A DNA stretch of 64,000 bases. It comes from Blastocatellia bacterium UBA7656 (lineage in GTDB: Bacteria > Acidobacteriota > Blastocatellia > UBA7656). Every line of letters starts with the position of its first letter. Within the stretch, counting starts at the first letter, position 1. Below are positions 41,151-51,427 of the stretch, in pieces. The notes under the pieces were generated by a model. That model saw only the letters and a list, made by a program, of their open reading frames with translations. It was not told the origin of the DNA and did not search any database. Both the position numbers and the translations under genes were made by a program. The stretch spans positions 1 to 64,000 of the forward strand of contig DLHY01000084.1 in the NCBI GenBank assembly GCA_002483445.1, written 5' to 3'.

Positions 41151-43580
41151 ATGGGGACTTTCAGGCAAGACCTTCGCTACGCTGTCAGGATGCTTCTCAA
41201 AAAACCGGGCTTCACCCTGGTCGCTGTGATGACTCTGGCTTTAGGCATCGGCGCTAACACGGCCATATTCAGCATCGTCAATGCAGTGCTGCTGCGCTCG
41301 CTTCCCTACCCTGAACCTGACCGCCTCACGCAGATATGGGAAACTTTTCGTCCGCAGGATGTGATGGTCACAAGCATCTCGCCTCATAACTTCGCCGACT
41401 GGCAAAGAGAGAATCAATCCTTCGAACGCCTCGCCTCTTACTCTTATGCGACATTCACTCTCACGCTCGACGATCAACCCGAACCTGTTAGCGGCCTTAG
41501 AGTGTCGGCGGATTTTCTGTCAGTGATGGGAGTCAGCCCCGCGCTTGGGCGGGATTTTCTCATGGAAGAAGACGCGCCGGGAAAAAATCGCGTCCTGATT
41601 TTGAGCCACGCTTTATGGCAGCGTCGTTTTGCCGGTGATGACGGAATCGTCGGGCAAGCCATTCCGGTCAACGGCGAAACATTCACCATCGTGGGAGTGA
41701 TGCCCAAAGATTTTACGTTCCCCGATTCGACTGACATCTGGTCGCCGATAGGTTTGGACCTAAGCCGCATACAGCGCGGAACCAGTTTTCTATTTTCAGT
41801 CGGTCGCCTCAAAAAAGACGTGACGATTGCCGCCGCTCAAACGGAAATGAGCGCAATCGCTGCAAGCCTCGAACAACTGTATCCGAACACCAACACAGGG
41901 TGCGGCGTCAATCTGGTCGCGCTGCATGATCAACTCGTGGGTGATGTGAAACTTCGCCTGTGGGTGCTGTTCGGCGCAGTCGGCTTCGTGTTGCTGATAG
42001 CCTGCACGAACGTCGCAAACCTTCTCATCGCTCGCGCTGCAACACGTCATAAAGAGATAGCCATCCGCATCGCGCTCGGTGGAAGTCGCTGGAGATTGAT
42101 CCGTCAATTTCTGACTGAAAGCACGCTGCTCTCTTTAGTGGGCGGAGGAGCGGGGTTGCTGCTGGCTATGTGGGGAGTCGATTTTCTGGTCGCCGCAAGC
42201 CTGGTTCAATTCCCGCACACGGGAGAGATCGGCATCGACGGCTGGGCGCTCGCCTTCACCGCGCTGGCATCAGTAGTGACAGGGCTTGTCTTCGGAATAG
42301 TCCCGGCGTTGCAGGCCACGAAGCCCGATGTTCAGGAGACTCTAAAAGAAACCGGACAATCCGTCACCGCAGGCGTCGCCCGTCACAGGCTTCGCAAGAC
42401 GCTGGTCGTCGCTGAGATCGCGCTTGCGCTCATCCTGCTTGCAGGCGCGGGACTTCTGATAAACAGCTTTCTTCGATTGCAGCGCGTCCCCGTGGGATTC
42501 GATCCGAAAAATGTTTTGACGATGAGAATATCGCTTCCTCGCTCGCGCTACGCGGAGCCTCGCCAGCAGCAGGCTTTTTTCGAGCAGGCTATTGAAAAAA
42601 TTTCAGCCATCGATGGAGTGCGATCCGCAGGAGGCACTAACGATCTTCCGTTCAGCGGCTCGCGCTCTCACACCTCGTTCAGCATCGAGGGCCGCCCGCC
42701 TGCCGCTCCTGGCGAATCGCCCAACTCCGACTTTCGCGCCATAAGCCCTGACTACTTCGCAGCCCTCGGCATAGAGCTTTTGCGCGGACGCGGATTTACG
42801 GAGCGCGACACCAAAGACAGTCCCGCAGTGGCCATCATCAATGAAGAGATGGCCCGCCGCTACTTCAAGGATGAAGACCCGCTTGGCAAGCGAATTCAAA
42901 TCGGCAGCCCCGAAGAAAACCGACTCTACGGCAAGTCTGTTTCGCGCGAGATCATAGGCATCATTCGCGATGTCAAGCATTGGGAACTAAACGAGCGCGG
43001 GGAAGCCGAGATGTATGTCCCATTCACTCAACTGCCCGATTCGAGAATGTTCATAGCCGTTCGCGGCGACGAGCAGGTTAAGAGTCTCGTCGGCGCGATT
43101 CGAAGCGCGGTTCAATCAATCGATCCCAATCAGGCGGTGTCGAACATTCGCATGATGGAAGAGCGGCTTACGAGTTCCATCGCGACCAAGCGAGTCAACA
43201 CCGTAGTCCTCGGCTTTTTCGCCGTCGTCGCTTTGCTGCTTGCCGCGCTTGGAATTTATGGCGTTATGAGTTATTCGGTCACGCAACGCACGCACGAGAT
43301 AGGCGTCCGGATGGCTCTGGGAGCCAAACGCAGAGACATACTCCGACTGGTCGTAGGTCAGGGACTCGCGCTCGCTGTGATCGGCGTAATGGTGGGGCTT
43401 GCGGTTTCGTTCGCTTTGATGCGACTCATTTCGAGTCTGCTCTTCGGCGTGAGCGCAGCCGATCCATTGACTTATACGGGAGTGTCTTTGATTCTCATGG
43501 TCGTGGCGATGCTCGCCTGTTATCTGCCCGCCCGACGGGCCACTCGCGTAGATCCGATGATCGCGCTCAGGTATGAATAA
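41151..43580 (+). CDS. ADOP permease 8
   Basis: An 809-residue ADOP. ATG 41151 is chosen because GGAGG lies five bases before it and the product then begins MGTFRQDLRYAVRMLLKKPGF; a GTG one codon earlier is in frame. TM1 box LALGIGANTAIFSIVNA, first FtsX box CTNVANLLIARAATRHKEIAI, C-terminus RATRVDPMIALRYE. It opens the third run (ADOP 8-9). The upstream gap holds an imperfect inverted repeat (GCTTGTGGGAA near 41000 and TTCCCATAAGC near 41024), possibly regulatory. Confidence 0.92.
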   Translation: MGTFRQDLRYAVRMLLKKPGFTLVAVMTLALGIGANTAIFSIVNAVLLRSLPYPEPDRLTQIWETFRPQDVMVTSISPHNFADWQRENQSFERLASYSYATFTLTLDDQPEPVSGLRVSADFLSVMGVSPALGRDFLMEEDAPGKNRVLILSHALWQRRFAGDDGIVGQAIPVNGETFTIVGVMPKDFTFPDSTDIWSPIGLDLSRIQRGTSFLFSVGRLKKDVTIAAAQTEMSAIAASLEQLYPNTNTGCGVNLVALHDQLVGDVKLRLWVLFGAVGFVLLIACTNVANLLIARAATRHKEIAIRIALGGSRWRLIRQFLTESTLLSLVGGGAGLLLAMWGVDFLVAASLVQFPHTGEIGIDGWALAFTALASVVTGLVFGIVPALQATKPDVQETLKETGQSVTAGVARHRLRKTLVVAEIALALILLAGAGLLINSFLRLQRVPVGFDPKNVLTMRISLPRSRYAEPRQQQAFFEQAIEKISAIDGVRSAGGTNDLPFSGSRSHTSFSIEGRPPAAPGESPNSDFRAISPDYFAALGIELLRGRGFTERDTKDSPAVAIINEEMARRYFKDEDPLGKRIQIGSPEENRLYGKSVSREIIGIIRDVKHWELNERGEAEMYVPFTQLPDSRMFIAVRGDEQVKSLVGAIRSAVQSIDPNQAVSNIRMMEERLTSSIATKRVNTVVLGFFAVVALLLAALGIYGVMSYSVTQRTHEIGVRMALGAKRRDILRLVVGQGLALAVIGVMVGLAVSFALMRLISSLLFGVSAADPLTYTGVSLILMVVAMLACYLPARRATRVDPMIALRYE

Positions 43581-43656
43581 ACTGTAGCGCGCAGCCGTCA
43601 GAAAGGGGTCGCCTTCCTTCTGCTTCCCTGCCGGAAGCTTGAAACGGAGGTGAATT

Positions 43657-46068
43657 ATGGAATTCTTTTTTCAGGACTTGCGCCATTCTTTTCGCGCCAT
43701 AGGTCGAAATCCCGGGTTCGCGTTCCTGGTCACACTCATGCTCGCTTTAGGCATCGGCGCAAACACTGCCATCTTCAGTTTCGTCAACGGAGTTCTTCTG
43801 CGCCCACTGCCCTTCCCCGATTCCGATCGGCTCATCACTCTCAGCGAAAGGAATCCCGAAAAAAGTCAGAGGCTTTCTTCAGTCTCGCCTCGCAATCTGG
43901 AGGACTGGGAGAAGATGAGTCAGACCATCGAGGCGTTCGGAGCATGGCGCGACTGGCGATTCAAGCTCCAGACGCCTGAAGGGCCGACTCTCGTATCGAG
44001 CGCCATCGCGTCTCCCGCTCTCTTCACCGTGCTGGGGATCAAGCCCGCGCTGGGCCGCACATTTGTCGCGGAGGAAAATCAGCCAGGGCGCGATCACGTC
44101 GTGGTGATAACCCATAGTTACTGGCAGAGTCATTTCGGCGGCGACACGGGAGTAGTCGGTCAGGAGATGATTCTCAACAATGAGAGCTTCACCATCGTGG
44201 GAGTTCTTCCAGCGGAATTCGAGTCTCTCGATTTCGGATGGTTCAAAGTATGGGCGCCGCTTTCAGTCGATGAGGATCAATTCCTCGGACGCCACATGCG
44301 CAATCGCCGGGTGTATGCTCGACTGAGGAACGGCGTGACCATTTCTCAGGCGCAATCGGAAATGAACGTGATAGCGCGGCAACTTGCCGACGAGTACCCG
44401 CAGGACAATGCAGGATGGAGTGTTTCAATTTTATCCCTTCAGGATCAGGAGGTGGGCGCGATTCGTCCGGCTCTGCTCATCTTTCTTGGAGCGGTCGGGC
44501 TGGTGCTTATAATAGCCTGCGCCAATATCGCGAACCTTCTGCTCGCGCGGGCGGCGGGACGGCGAAAAGAGTTTGCCATCAGGGCGTCTCTTGGCGCGGG
44601 GCGAGGGCGCATAATCAGGCAACTGCTGACCGAAAGCCTTGCGCTTGCGCTTGCGGGCGGACTTGCTGGAATTCTGCTGGCCTCGTGGCTGGTGGATTTA
44701 TTTGCCGCCATCGGCCCCAACATCATTCCTCGCCTCGATCAGGTGAAAATAGACGGCGCAGTGCTGGCCTTCACCCTCGCGCTCTCGATTCTGACCGGAA
44801 TCATATTCGGCCTCGCGCCCGCCCTTCAGTCATCGCGAATAAATCTTGTCGAAGAACTCAAGGAAGGTCAGAGAAGTTCTCTCAAGGGGTCGGGCATACG
44901 GCTTCGTGGGTTGCTGGTGGTCTCGCAACTGGCTCTCGCGCTTGTGTTGTTGACAGGCGCAGGATTGTTGACGCAAAGCTTCGCGCGCATGATAACTCTC
45001 AGACCGGGATTCAACCCGGAGAACCTTCTCACTGTTCAACTCTTTCTCCCGCTCGACACATACAAGAAACGTAGTCAGGTGGCCGAGTTTTACCAGCGAG
45101 TCACTGAAGAGTTCAAATCCATCCCCGGCATCGAACGGGTAGGAGCGACATCGGCAGGCCCGCAGTTTGGTGGCTACGAGCCGGTCGATTTTCTCATCGA
45201 GGGACAGGCCGCGCCGCCTTCTGACGAATACCCGCAGGCCCGATACTACGACGCAGGCCCGGATTATTTTCGCACGATGGAGATACCTGTTCTGAAAGGT
45301 AGAGAATTCACCGACCGCGACAGCGCGGGTGCGACTCCCGCGGCAATCATCAACGAAACGATGGCCAATCGTTTCTGGCCGAATGAAAACCCGGTGGGGA
45401 AGCGATTGACTCTTGTGAGAGAGAAAGAAACTCTGGAGATCGTCGGAGTGGTCGGCGACGTGAAGCGATTCGGATTGAGCGACGCGCCGGAGATGGAAAT
45501 TTACTGGCCTTACATGCAGAAGCCGCGATGGGCGACCTATTTCGTTTTTCGCACGAGCGGCGATTCGTCATCAATCGCCTCCAGCGCGCGCAGCGCGGTA
45601 TTCAACGCAGGCCCGAACGTGGTGGTGACGAACGTCTCGACCATGGATCAACTCATTTCGTCTTCGCTCAAGCGTCCGCGATTCAACATGCTTCTCATAG
45701 CGATGTTCGCCATCACGGCTCTCCTGCTGGCTGTGACAGGAATTTACGGCGTCGTTTCTTATTCCGTAGCCCGACGCGAGAGAGAGATAGGCATACGTCT
45801 GGCTCTGGGGGCTGACAGGCGCGACATATTGGGGCTTGTGCTGGGGCAGGGGCTTGTGTTGACGCTTGCGGGGCTGGGAGCAGGGCTTGCAGCGGCGTTC
45901 GCTTTGACACGGTTTCTCTCGAACCTGCTCTACGGAGTGAGAGAAACTGACGTGATGACATTCGCTGTGGTTTCGGCAGTGCTTGGCGCAGTCGCATTGA
46001 TCGCGTGTTACATCCCGGCCCGGCGCGCGATGAAAATTGATCCGATAGTTGCGCTCAGGCATGAATAG
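43657..46068 (+). CDS. ADOP permease 9
   Basis: An 803-residue ADOP with ACGGAGG before ATG. N-terminal DLRHSFRAIGRNPGFA, TM1 box LALGIGANTAIFSFVNG, first FtsX box CANIANLLLARAAGRRKEFAI, C-terminus RAMKIDPIVALRHE. It is the last ADOP of the array, 76 bases after ADOP 8 and 238 bases before the tricorn-like protease gene. A heptamer element follows its stop. As with the others the second FtsX domain keeps the ARREREIGIRLALGADRRDI box, and no ATPase gene is nearby. Confidence 0.92.
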   Translation: MEFFFQDLRHSFRAIGRNPGFAFLVTLMLALGIGANTAIFSFVNGVLLRPLPFPDSDRLITLSERNPEKSQRLSSVSPRNLEDWEKMSQTIEAFGAWRDWRFKLQTPEGPTLVSSAIASPALFTVLGIKPALGRTFVAEENQPGRDHVVVITHSYWQSHFGGDTGVVGQEMILNNESFTIVGVLPAEFESLDFGWFKVWAPLSVDEDQFLGRHMRNRRVYARLRNGVTISQAQSEMNVIARQLADEYPQDNAGWSVSILSLQDQEVGAIRPALLIFLGAVGLVLIIACANIANLLLARAAGRRKEFAIRASLGAGRGRIIRQLLTESLALALAGGLAGILLASWLVDLFAAIGPNIIPRLDQVKIDGAVLAFTLALSILTGIIFGLAPALQSSRINLVEELKEGQRSSLKGSGIRLRGLLVVSQLALALVLLTGAGLLTQSFARMITLRPGFNPENLLTVQLFLPLDTYKKRSQVAEFYQRVTEEFKSIPGIERVGATSAGPQFGGYEPVDFLIEGQAAPPSDEYPQARYYDAGPDYFRTMEIPVLKGREFTDRDSAGATPAAIINETMANRFWPNENPVGKRLTLVREKETLEIVGVVGDVKRFGLSDAPEMEIYWPYMQKPRWATYFVFRTSGDSSSIASSARSAVFNAGPNVVVTNVSTMDQLISSSLKRPRFNMLLIAMFAITALLLAVTGIYGVVSYSVARREREIGIRLALGADRRDILGLVLGQGLVLTLAGLGAGLAAAFALTRFLSNLLYGVRETDVMTFAVVSAVLGAVALIACYIPARRAMKIDPIVALRHE

Positions 46069-46226
46069 TTTTCGGTTTTCAGTTTTCAGTTTTCAGAGGC
46101 TATGCGGGTTTGCAAATACATTTACCTGTCGCTCGTTCTCAGAAAGAAGATGTTGAGAACTGCTCAAGGCATAAGTTTTCTTCTTCCGAACTGAAAACTG
46201 AAAACTGAAAACTGAAAACTGAAAGT
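46069..46226. repeat. Heptamer-array inverted element, copy 7 (TTTTCAG / CTGAAAA)
   Basis: Begins at the base after the ADOP 9 stop with TTTTCGG and TTTTCAG units. A core of roughly 90 bases carries no gene. It then ends with about five CTGAAAA units. The core is longer than and different from copies 3, 4 and 6. The remaining bases to 46306 contain only the leader and ribosome site of the protease gene. Confidence 0.88.
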
Positions 46227-46306
46227 TGCTTAAATCGTCAGGAAAAGGTAAAGAATATCTTTCCCGTCTCGCTAGTAGATGGATTATCCGTTAAGGAGGT
46301 TTTGCC

Positions 46307-49300
46307 TTGATTAGACAACGAGCCTATCTCAAACGAGCTTTCGCTTCATCCGTTTTACAGGTATCAGTGGCCGCCGTGCTTGCGGCCATAATTTTTTCGC
46401 CCTCGGAGGCCGCGGCGCAAACCCGTCTCCTCAGATTCCCCGACATTCACGGCGATAAAGTCGTCTTCACCTACGGCGGCGATCTGTGGACGGCTCCCGC
46501 CGCGGGAGGAACAGCGACGCGGCTGACGGCTCATCCCGGAATAGAAGTGTTCGCGAAATTTTCGCCCGACGGAAAGTGGATCGCTTTCACCGGGCAGTAT
46601 GATGGCGATGAGCAGGTTTATGTCATCCCTTCGACGGGCGGCGAGCCGCGGCAGTTGACCTATTATCCTTCGCGCGGCCCGCTCCCTCCGCGCTGGGGCT
46701 ATGACCAGCAGGTCTACGGATGGACGAAGGATGGAAAGAGCGTGCTGTTTCGCTCCTACCGCGAATCGTGGACTCTGACTATGAGCCGCCTCTACACCGT
46801 CGCGGCTACGGGCGGCCCAGCCGAGCCTCTGCCTATGCCCACGTCGGGCGCGGGCGATTATTCGCCCGACTCATCTCAGATGGTTTACTCTCAGATGGTG
46901 CGCGACTTTCGATCAGAAAAACGTTACGGCGGAGGACAGGCCAATGATCTGTTCATATTCGATCTCAAAACGTATCAGACGAAAAAGATTACCGATCATC
47001 CGCGCGCAGATCGCGACCCGATGTGGATAGGCTCGACTATTTATTTCACATCGGATCGCGACGGGCATTTCAATCTCTTCGCCTACGATGTTCCAAGCGG
47101 CAAGACCACTCAGGTGACCACATCTCGATTGTGGGACGTGCGATGGCCAGGCTCAGACAACGAAGGCCGCATCGTTTATGAACTCAATGGCGAGCTTCAG
47201 ATTTTCGACACCCGGTCGAAAAAGAGCGCGGCGATTTCGATCAATGTTCCTGATGACGGATTGGCCCGTCGCTCGAAAACCATATCAGTGGCCTCATTCA
47301 TCGAGGACGTTTCGCTCAGCTGGAAAGGCGAGCGAGCGTTGTTCTCAGCGAGGGGAGACATCTTCACCGCGCCGATTGAAAAAGGCCCGACGCGCAATCT
47401 GACTAATTCATCCTCCGCGCATGACAAATGGCCGCGCTGGTCGCCCGACGGTTCGCAGATAGCCTTCATATCTGATCGCAGCGGCGAAGAAGAAATCTAT
47501 CTCGTCGGGCAGGACGGATCGAAACCGCCCGCGCAACTCACGACGGGCGGTAAGGCTATGCGATATGCGCCCGAATGGTCTTATGACGGAAAGTATCTCG
47601 CCTTCAGCGACAAGGACGGAAAAGTTTATGCTCTTTCGGTCGCTGATAAAAAATTGACCGAGATTGCAAGCTCGCGCCTCGGACAGGTGCGCGATTATAC
47701 CTGGTCGCCTAAAGGCAATCACCTCGCTTTCAGTATGAACGATTTGAACGGATTTTCTTCGATCTATATATGGTCGGGGAGCGATCAGAAACTTCATCGC
47801 GTGACCCAAGAGATGTTCAACGAGTTCAACCCGGCGTGGGATCCTGCGGGCAACTATCTTTACTTCCTCAGCACTCGTGAATTCGCGCCGCAGATTTCAA
47901 ATATCGAGTTCAACTACGCGACCAATCGCGACACGGCCATTTTCGCGCTGGCATTGAGAAAAGATGTCGCTCATCCCTTCCCGCCTGAAAGCGACGAAGT
48001 GACTATCGAAAAGACCGAACCGCCAAAGGAAGGCGAAAAGCCCGCGGCGAAAGAAGGCGAAAAGCCTGCGGCGAAAGAAGGCGAAAAGCCCGCGGCGAAG
48101 CCTTCGACGGAACTGGTGATCGATTTCGACGGGCTGGCGTCGAGAGTGGCTCGCGTGCCTGTCGCGGCAGACAACTACGGAAATCTTTCCGCGAAAACAG
48201 GCCATCTGATTTACACCGTCGGCCCTGCGTTTTTCTACGGACGCGGGGGCGACAGACCGCCTCAACTGAAAATCTTCTCGATCAAGGATCGCAAGGAAAC
48301 CACTCTCGTCGAAGGCGCGGGGGGATATGTGCTGTCGGGCGACGGTTCGAAACTGCTCGTCGGTCAGGGCGGATCGTTCAGCGTCTATGACGCCAATCCG
48401 CAGGGCGAGAGATCGAAGAAAGCAGTCTCGACCGCAGGGCTTGTCGCCAATGTGGTTCCGGCTGAAGAGTGGAATCAGATATTCAACGAAGTATGGCGGC
48501 GCTATCGCGACTGGTTTTATGTCGATAACATGCACGGCTATGACTGGGAGGCTCTACGCGAGCAGTATCGCCCGCTGCTTCAATACGTCGCGCATCGCTC
48601 GGATTTGAATTACGTCATCCACGAGATGATCGCCGAACTGACCGTGCAGCACGCTTACATCGATGGCGGAGATTTTCAGATACCGCCTCGCCCGCAGGTG
48701 GCGCTGCCCGGAGCGATACTCACGCTCGAACGAGCGTCGGGCCGCTACAAAATTTCGAAGATACTCGAAGGCCACAACGAAGAAGATATTTATCGCTCGC
48801 CGCTGACTGAGGTGGGCGTGAACGTCTCGGCAGGCGAATATGTGCTTGCGATAGATGGTCAGGAACTACGCGCCGACGAAGACCCTTATCGATTACTAAG
48901 GGGCAAAGCCGCCAATCCCGTCAAGCTCACCGTCAACAGCAGACCGACGATGGAAGGCGCGAGAGTGGTTTCGTTCCGCCCTATCACTAACGAGCAGAAC
49001 CTTGTTTATCTCAACTGGGTGAACACGAATCGCCGACGGGTCAGTGAGATGTCAGGCGGAAGGATCGGCTACATTCACATTCCCGACATGGGCGCCAACG
49101 GCATCCGCGAATTCATCAAGTGGTACTACGGACAGATCGACAAGGAAGGGATGGTCGTAGATGTGCGAGCCAACGGCGGCGGAAACGTATCGCGGATGTT
49201 GATCGAGAGGCTCAGGCGCAAGTGGCTCTCGACGGGTTATTCGCGCACAGTCGATCAGGGAGCGACTTACCCGGATCAGGTTTTCATCGGCCCGATGGCG

Positions 49301-49669
49301 GCGATACTGAACGAGAATTCGGCGTCTGATGGAGACATTTTCCCGGCGATGTTTCGCGAAGCGGGGCTTGGGCCGCTGATTGGAAAACGTTCGTGGGGCG
49401 GAGTCGTCGGGATCACGAATCGCGGGACGTTGATCGATGGCGGAGCCGTCAACGTCCCTGAATTCGGATTCGCGAACACGAAAGGCGAATGGATCATCGA
49501 AGGCTATGGCGTCGATCCTGACATCGTGGTTGAGAACGATCCGAAATCCGAAATCGAAGGAAAAGACCCGCAGCTTGAGCGCGCGGTTCAGGAAGTAATG
49601 AAGAAACTCGCAGGCAAAACATTCAAGGTTCCGCCGCGCCCTGCCCCGCCCGTAAAAACAAAACCATAA
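46307..49669 (+). CDS. Exported tricorn-type protease
   Basis: A 1120-residue protein starting at TTG 46307, with AAGGAGG seven bases before it, and carrying a signal peptide (hydrophobic to about residue 35, EAAAQT). Residues 40-590 form two beta-propellers with PD40-like blades (VFAKFSPDGKWIAFTG, WPRWSPDGSQIAFISDRSGE). A low-complexity insert, three EGEKPAAK units near residue 575, follows. The C-terminal half has the tricorn core: NEVWRRYRDWFYVDNMHGYDW, ELTVQHAYIDGGD with His782, a PDZ-like segment, VVDVRANGGGNVSRMLIERL and ENSASDGD with the probable nucleophile Ser1005. Gln781 precedes the histidine where archaeal tricorn has serine. It is a periplasmic or secreted peptidase degrading oligopeptides. 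Confidence 0.92.
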   Translation: MIRQRAYLKRAFASSVLQVSVAAVLAAIIFSPSEAAAQTRLLRFPDIHGDKVVFTYGGDLWTAPAAGGTATRLTAHPGIEVFAKFSPDGKWIAFTGQYDGDEQVYVIPSTGGEPRQLTYYPSRGPLPPRWGYDQQVYGWTKDGKSVLFRSYRESWTLTMSRLYTVAATGGPAEPLPMPTSGAGDYSPDSSQMVYSQMVRDFRSEKRYGGGQANDLFIFDLKTYQTKKITDHPRADRDPMWIGSTIYFTSDRDGHFNLFAYDVPSGKTTQVTTSRLWDVRWPGSDNEGRIVYELNGELQIFDTRSKKSAAISINVPDDGLARRSKTISVASFIEDVSLSWKGERALFSARGDIFTAPIEKGPTRNLTNSSSAHDKWPRWSPDGSQIAFISDRSGEEEIYLVGQDGSKPPAQLTTGGKAMRYAPEWSYDGKYLAFSDKDGKVYALSVADKKLTEIASSRLGQVRDYTWSPKGNHLAFSMNDLNGFSSIYIWSGSDQKLHRVTQEMFNEFNPAWDPAGNYLYFLSTREFAPQISNIEFNYATNRDTAIFALALRKDVAHPFPPESDEVTIEKTEPPKEGEKPAAKEGEKPAAKEGEKPAAKPSTELVIDFDGLASRVARVPVAADNYGNLSAKTGHLIYTVGPAFFYGRGGDRPPQLKIFSIKDRKETTLVEGAGGYVLSGDGSKLLVGQGGSFSVYDANPQGERSKKAVSTAGLVANVVPAEEWNQIFNEVWRRYRDWFYVDNMHGYDWEALREQYRPLLQYVAHRSDLNYVIHEMIAELTVQHAYIDGGDFQIPPRPQVALPGAILTLERASGRYKISKILEGHNEEDIYRSPLTEVGVNVSAGEYVLAIDGQELRADEDPYRLLRGKAANPVKLTVNSRPTMEGARVVSFRPITNEQNLVYLNWVNTNRRRVSEMSGGRIGYIHIPDMGANGIREFIKWYYGQIDKEGMVVDVRANGGGNVSRMLIERLRRKWLSTGYSRTVDQGATYPDQVFIGPMAAILNENSASDGDIFPAMFREAGLGPLIGKRSWGGVVGITNRGTLIDGGAVNVPEFGFANTKGEWIIEGYGVDPDIVVENDPKSEIEGKDPQLERAVQEVMKKLAGKTFKVPPRPAPPVKTKP

Positions 49670-49823
49670 ATGGGTGATGGGTAATGGGTGATGGGTGATG
49701 GGTAAGAGAGGTAGCGAGGTGAAAGGGAGTATGGGGGTGTGGGAGTATGGGAGTAATGAGTCTCTCCCACACTCCCATACTCCCACACTTTCCCCATCAC
49801 CTATCACCCATCACCTATCACCC
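49670..49823. repeat. Nested short-unit inverted element, copy 8 (GGGTGAT and TGTGGGAG types)
   Basis: Starts at the base after the protease stop with GGGTGAT/GGGTAAT units and ends with the inverted ATCACCC/CTATCACCC units. Inside, 8-base units form a perfect 17-bp hairpin: GTGTGGGAGTATGGGAG (49737-49753) with CTCCCATACTCCCACAC (49772-49788). Two unit families are nested one inside the other. It ends 22 bases before the regulator's start. Confidence 0.9.
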
Positions 49824-49845
49824 AAATTGTGAGGATGGAGAAAGA

Positions 49846-51195
49846 GTGAATCCGAGAGTACTCATAGCAGACGACCAGCCTGACGTGCTTGAGGCGCTGA
49901 GACTGTTGCTCAAGGGCGAGGGCTTTCGAATAGAAGCGGTCATGACGCCGCAGGCGATCATCGAGGCGCTTGAGAAAAAAGATTTCGATGTCGCTTTGAT
50001 CGACCTCAACTACACGCGAGACACGACGAGCGGGCAGGAAGGATTGGATATGCTCACCCGCATTCAAAACGTCGACAGCGCGATTCCTGTCGTAGTTATG
50101 ACCGCGTGGGGAAGCGTCGGGCTTGCGGTCGAAGCGATGAGGCGCGGGGCAAGGGATTTCATACAAAAGCCATGGGAGAACGAGCGGCTCATCACCATTC
50201 TGCGCACGCAGGCCGAGCTTGCTCAGGCGCTCAGGCAGGGGCAGCGGCTCGAAGCCGAAAATCGTCTGCTGCGCGACGAGCGAATGCCTGCGCTCATCGC
50301 CGAAGCGCCCTCGATGCAGCCTGTGCTTGAAGTCATCTCGCGCGTAGGGCCGTCGGATGCAAACGTACTGCTTACGGGCGAGAACGGAACGGGCAAGGGA
50401 GTGGTGGCGCGAATGCTGCACGCAGTCTCGCCTCGCGCCGCAAAGCCGATGGTGACGGTCAACATCGGCGGATTGTCGGAAGGCGTCTTCGAGAGCGAGC
50501 TATTCGGCCACGTCAAAGGGGCGTTTACGGATGCGAGGACGGATCGCGTGGGAAGATTCGAGATGGCCGAGGGAGGGACGCTCTTTCTGGATGAAATAGC
50601 GAATCTGACTTTGAAGAATCAGCCCAAGCTCCTGCGGGTTCTTGAGACGGGAGAGTTCGAGCGCGTGGGGTCTTCGAAGACGCGAAAGGCGAACGTGAGG
50701 ATCATATCGGCGACCAACTCCGATCTCAATGAAGAAGTCCATCAGGGCCGTTTTCGTCAGGATTTGCTTTTTCGTTTGAATACGGTAGAGATTCACCTGC
50801 CGCCTCTCAGAGACCGCCGCGAAGACATACCTCGTCTTGCCGATCATTTCCTTCGACAACATGCCTTGAAGTACAGAAAACAGATTTCAGGATTTGACAA
50901 AGCGACGATGCAGGCTTTGACGCGGCACGGGTGGCCGGGCAACGTGCGCGAACTCGATCATGCTATCGAGCGCGCGGTGTTGATGGCTCAGTCAGACACA
51001 GTGCAATCATCCGATCTGGGCTTGCAGCCGCGCGAGGTTGCGCGCAGGCTTGAAGACATGAGCCTGGAAGAAGTCGAAGGGTTTTTGATTCAGAAGACTC
51101 TCGCGCAATGCGACGGCAATGTGAGTCGCGCGGCTGAAAAACTTGGGCTGAGCCGAAGCGCGCTTTATCGCCGATTGCAGCGTTTCGGTTTCTGA
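49846..51195 (+). CDS. NtrC-type sigma54-dependent response regulator
   Basis: The start is set at GTG 49846, five bases after GGAG; the frame opens earlier inside the repeat. The product has 449 residues. The receiver domain has Asp9/Asp10, phosphoacceptor Asp53 in ALIDLNY, and the Lys of FIQKPW. The AAA+ domain has Walker A GENGTGKG, the sigma54-contacting GAFTDA loop, Walker B GTLFLDEI and an arginine-finger region FRQDLLFRLN. The Fis-type helix-turn-helix is at the end (NVSRAAEKLGLSRSALYRRL). It activates sigma54 promoters when phosphorylated. No histidine kinase gene is in the window, so its partner lies elsewhere. Confidence 0.95.
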   Translation: MNPRVLIADDQPDVLEALRLLLKGEGFRIEAVMTPQAIIEALEKKDFDVALIDLNYTRDTTSGQEGLDMLTRIQNVDSAIPVVVMTAWGSVGLAVEAMRRGARDFIQKPWENERLITILRTQAELAQALRQGQRLEAENRLLRDERMPALIAEAPSMQPVLEVISRVGPSDANVLLTGENGTGKGVVARMLHAVSPRAAKPMVTVNIGGLSEGVFESELFGHVKGAFTDARTDRVGRFEMAEGGTLFLDEIANLTLKNQPKLLRVLETGEFERVGSSKTRKANVRIISATNSDLNEEVHQGRFRQDLLFRLNTVEIHLPPLRDRREDIPRLADHFLRQHALKYRKQISGFDKATMQALTRHGWPGNVRELDHAIERAVLMAQSDTVQSSDLGLQPREVARRLEDMSLEEVEGFLIQKTLAQCDGNVSRAAEKLGLSRSALYRRLQRFGF

Positions 51196-51427
51196 TCGCA
51201 ACGAGTGCGGATTGAAGCTTCCTGACGGTCAGTGTCTGAACCGATAACCGATCAAAGTCGAAAGGTGTTTGCTGTCCTGGCAGTTTTGCATCGATCTCAA
51301 TTCCCTTGAGGCTCGTTGGCGCGGGCCTGAAGAACTGGCCGGGTGTGCTGGCATCCGGCCTCGAATTCCTGTCAACGGAAACATATTCTGTGCGATAAAT
51401 TTCCTCACGCAATAAATATCGCAGGCG

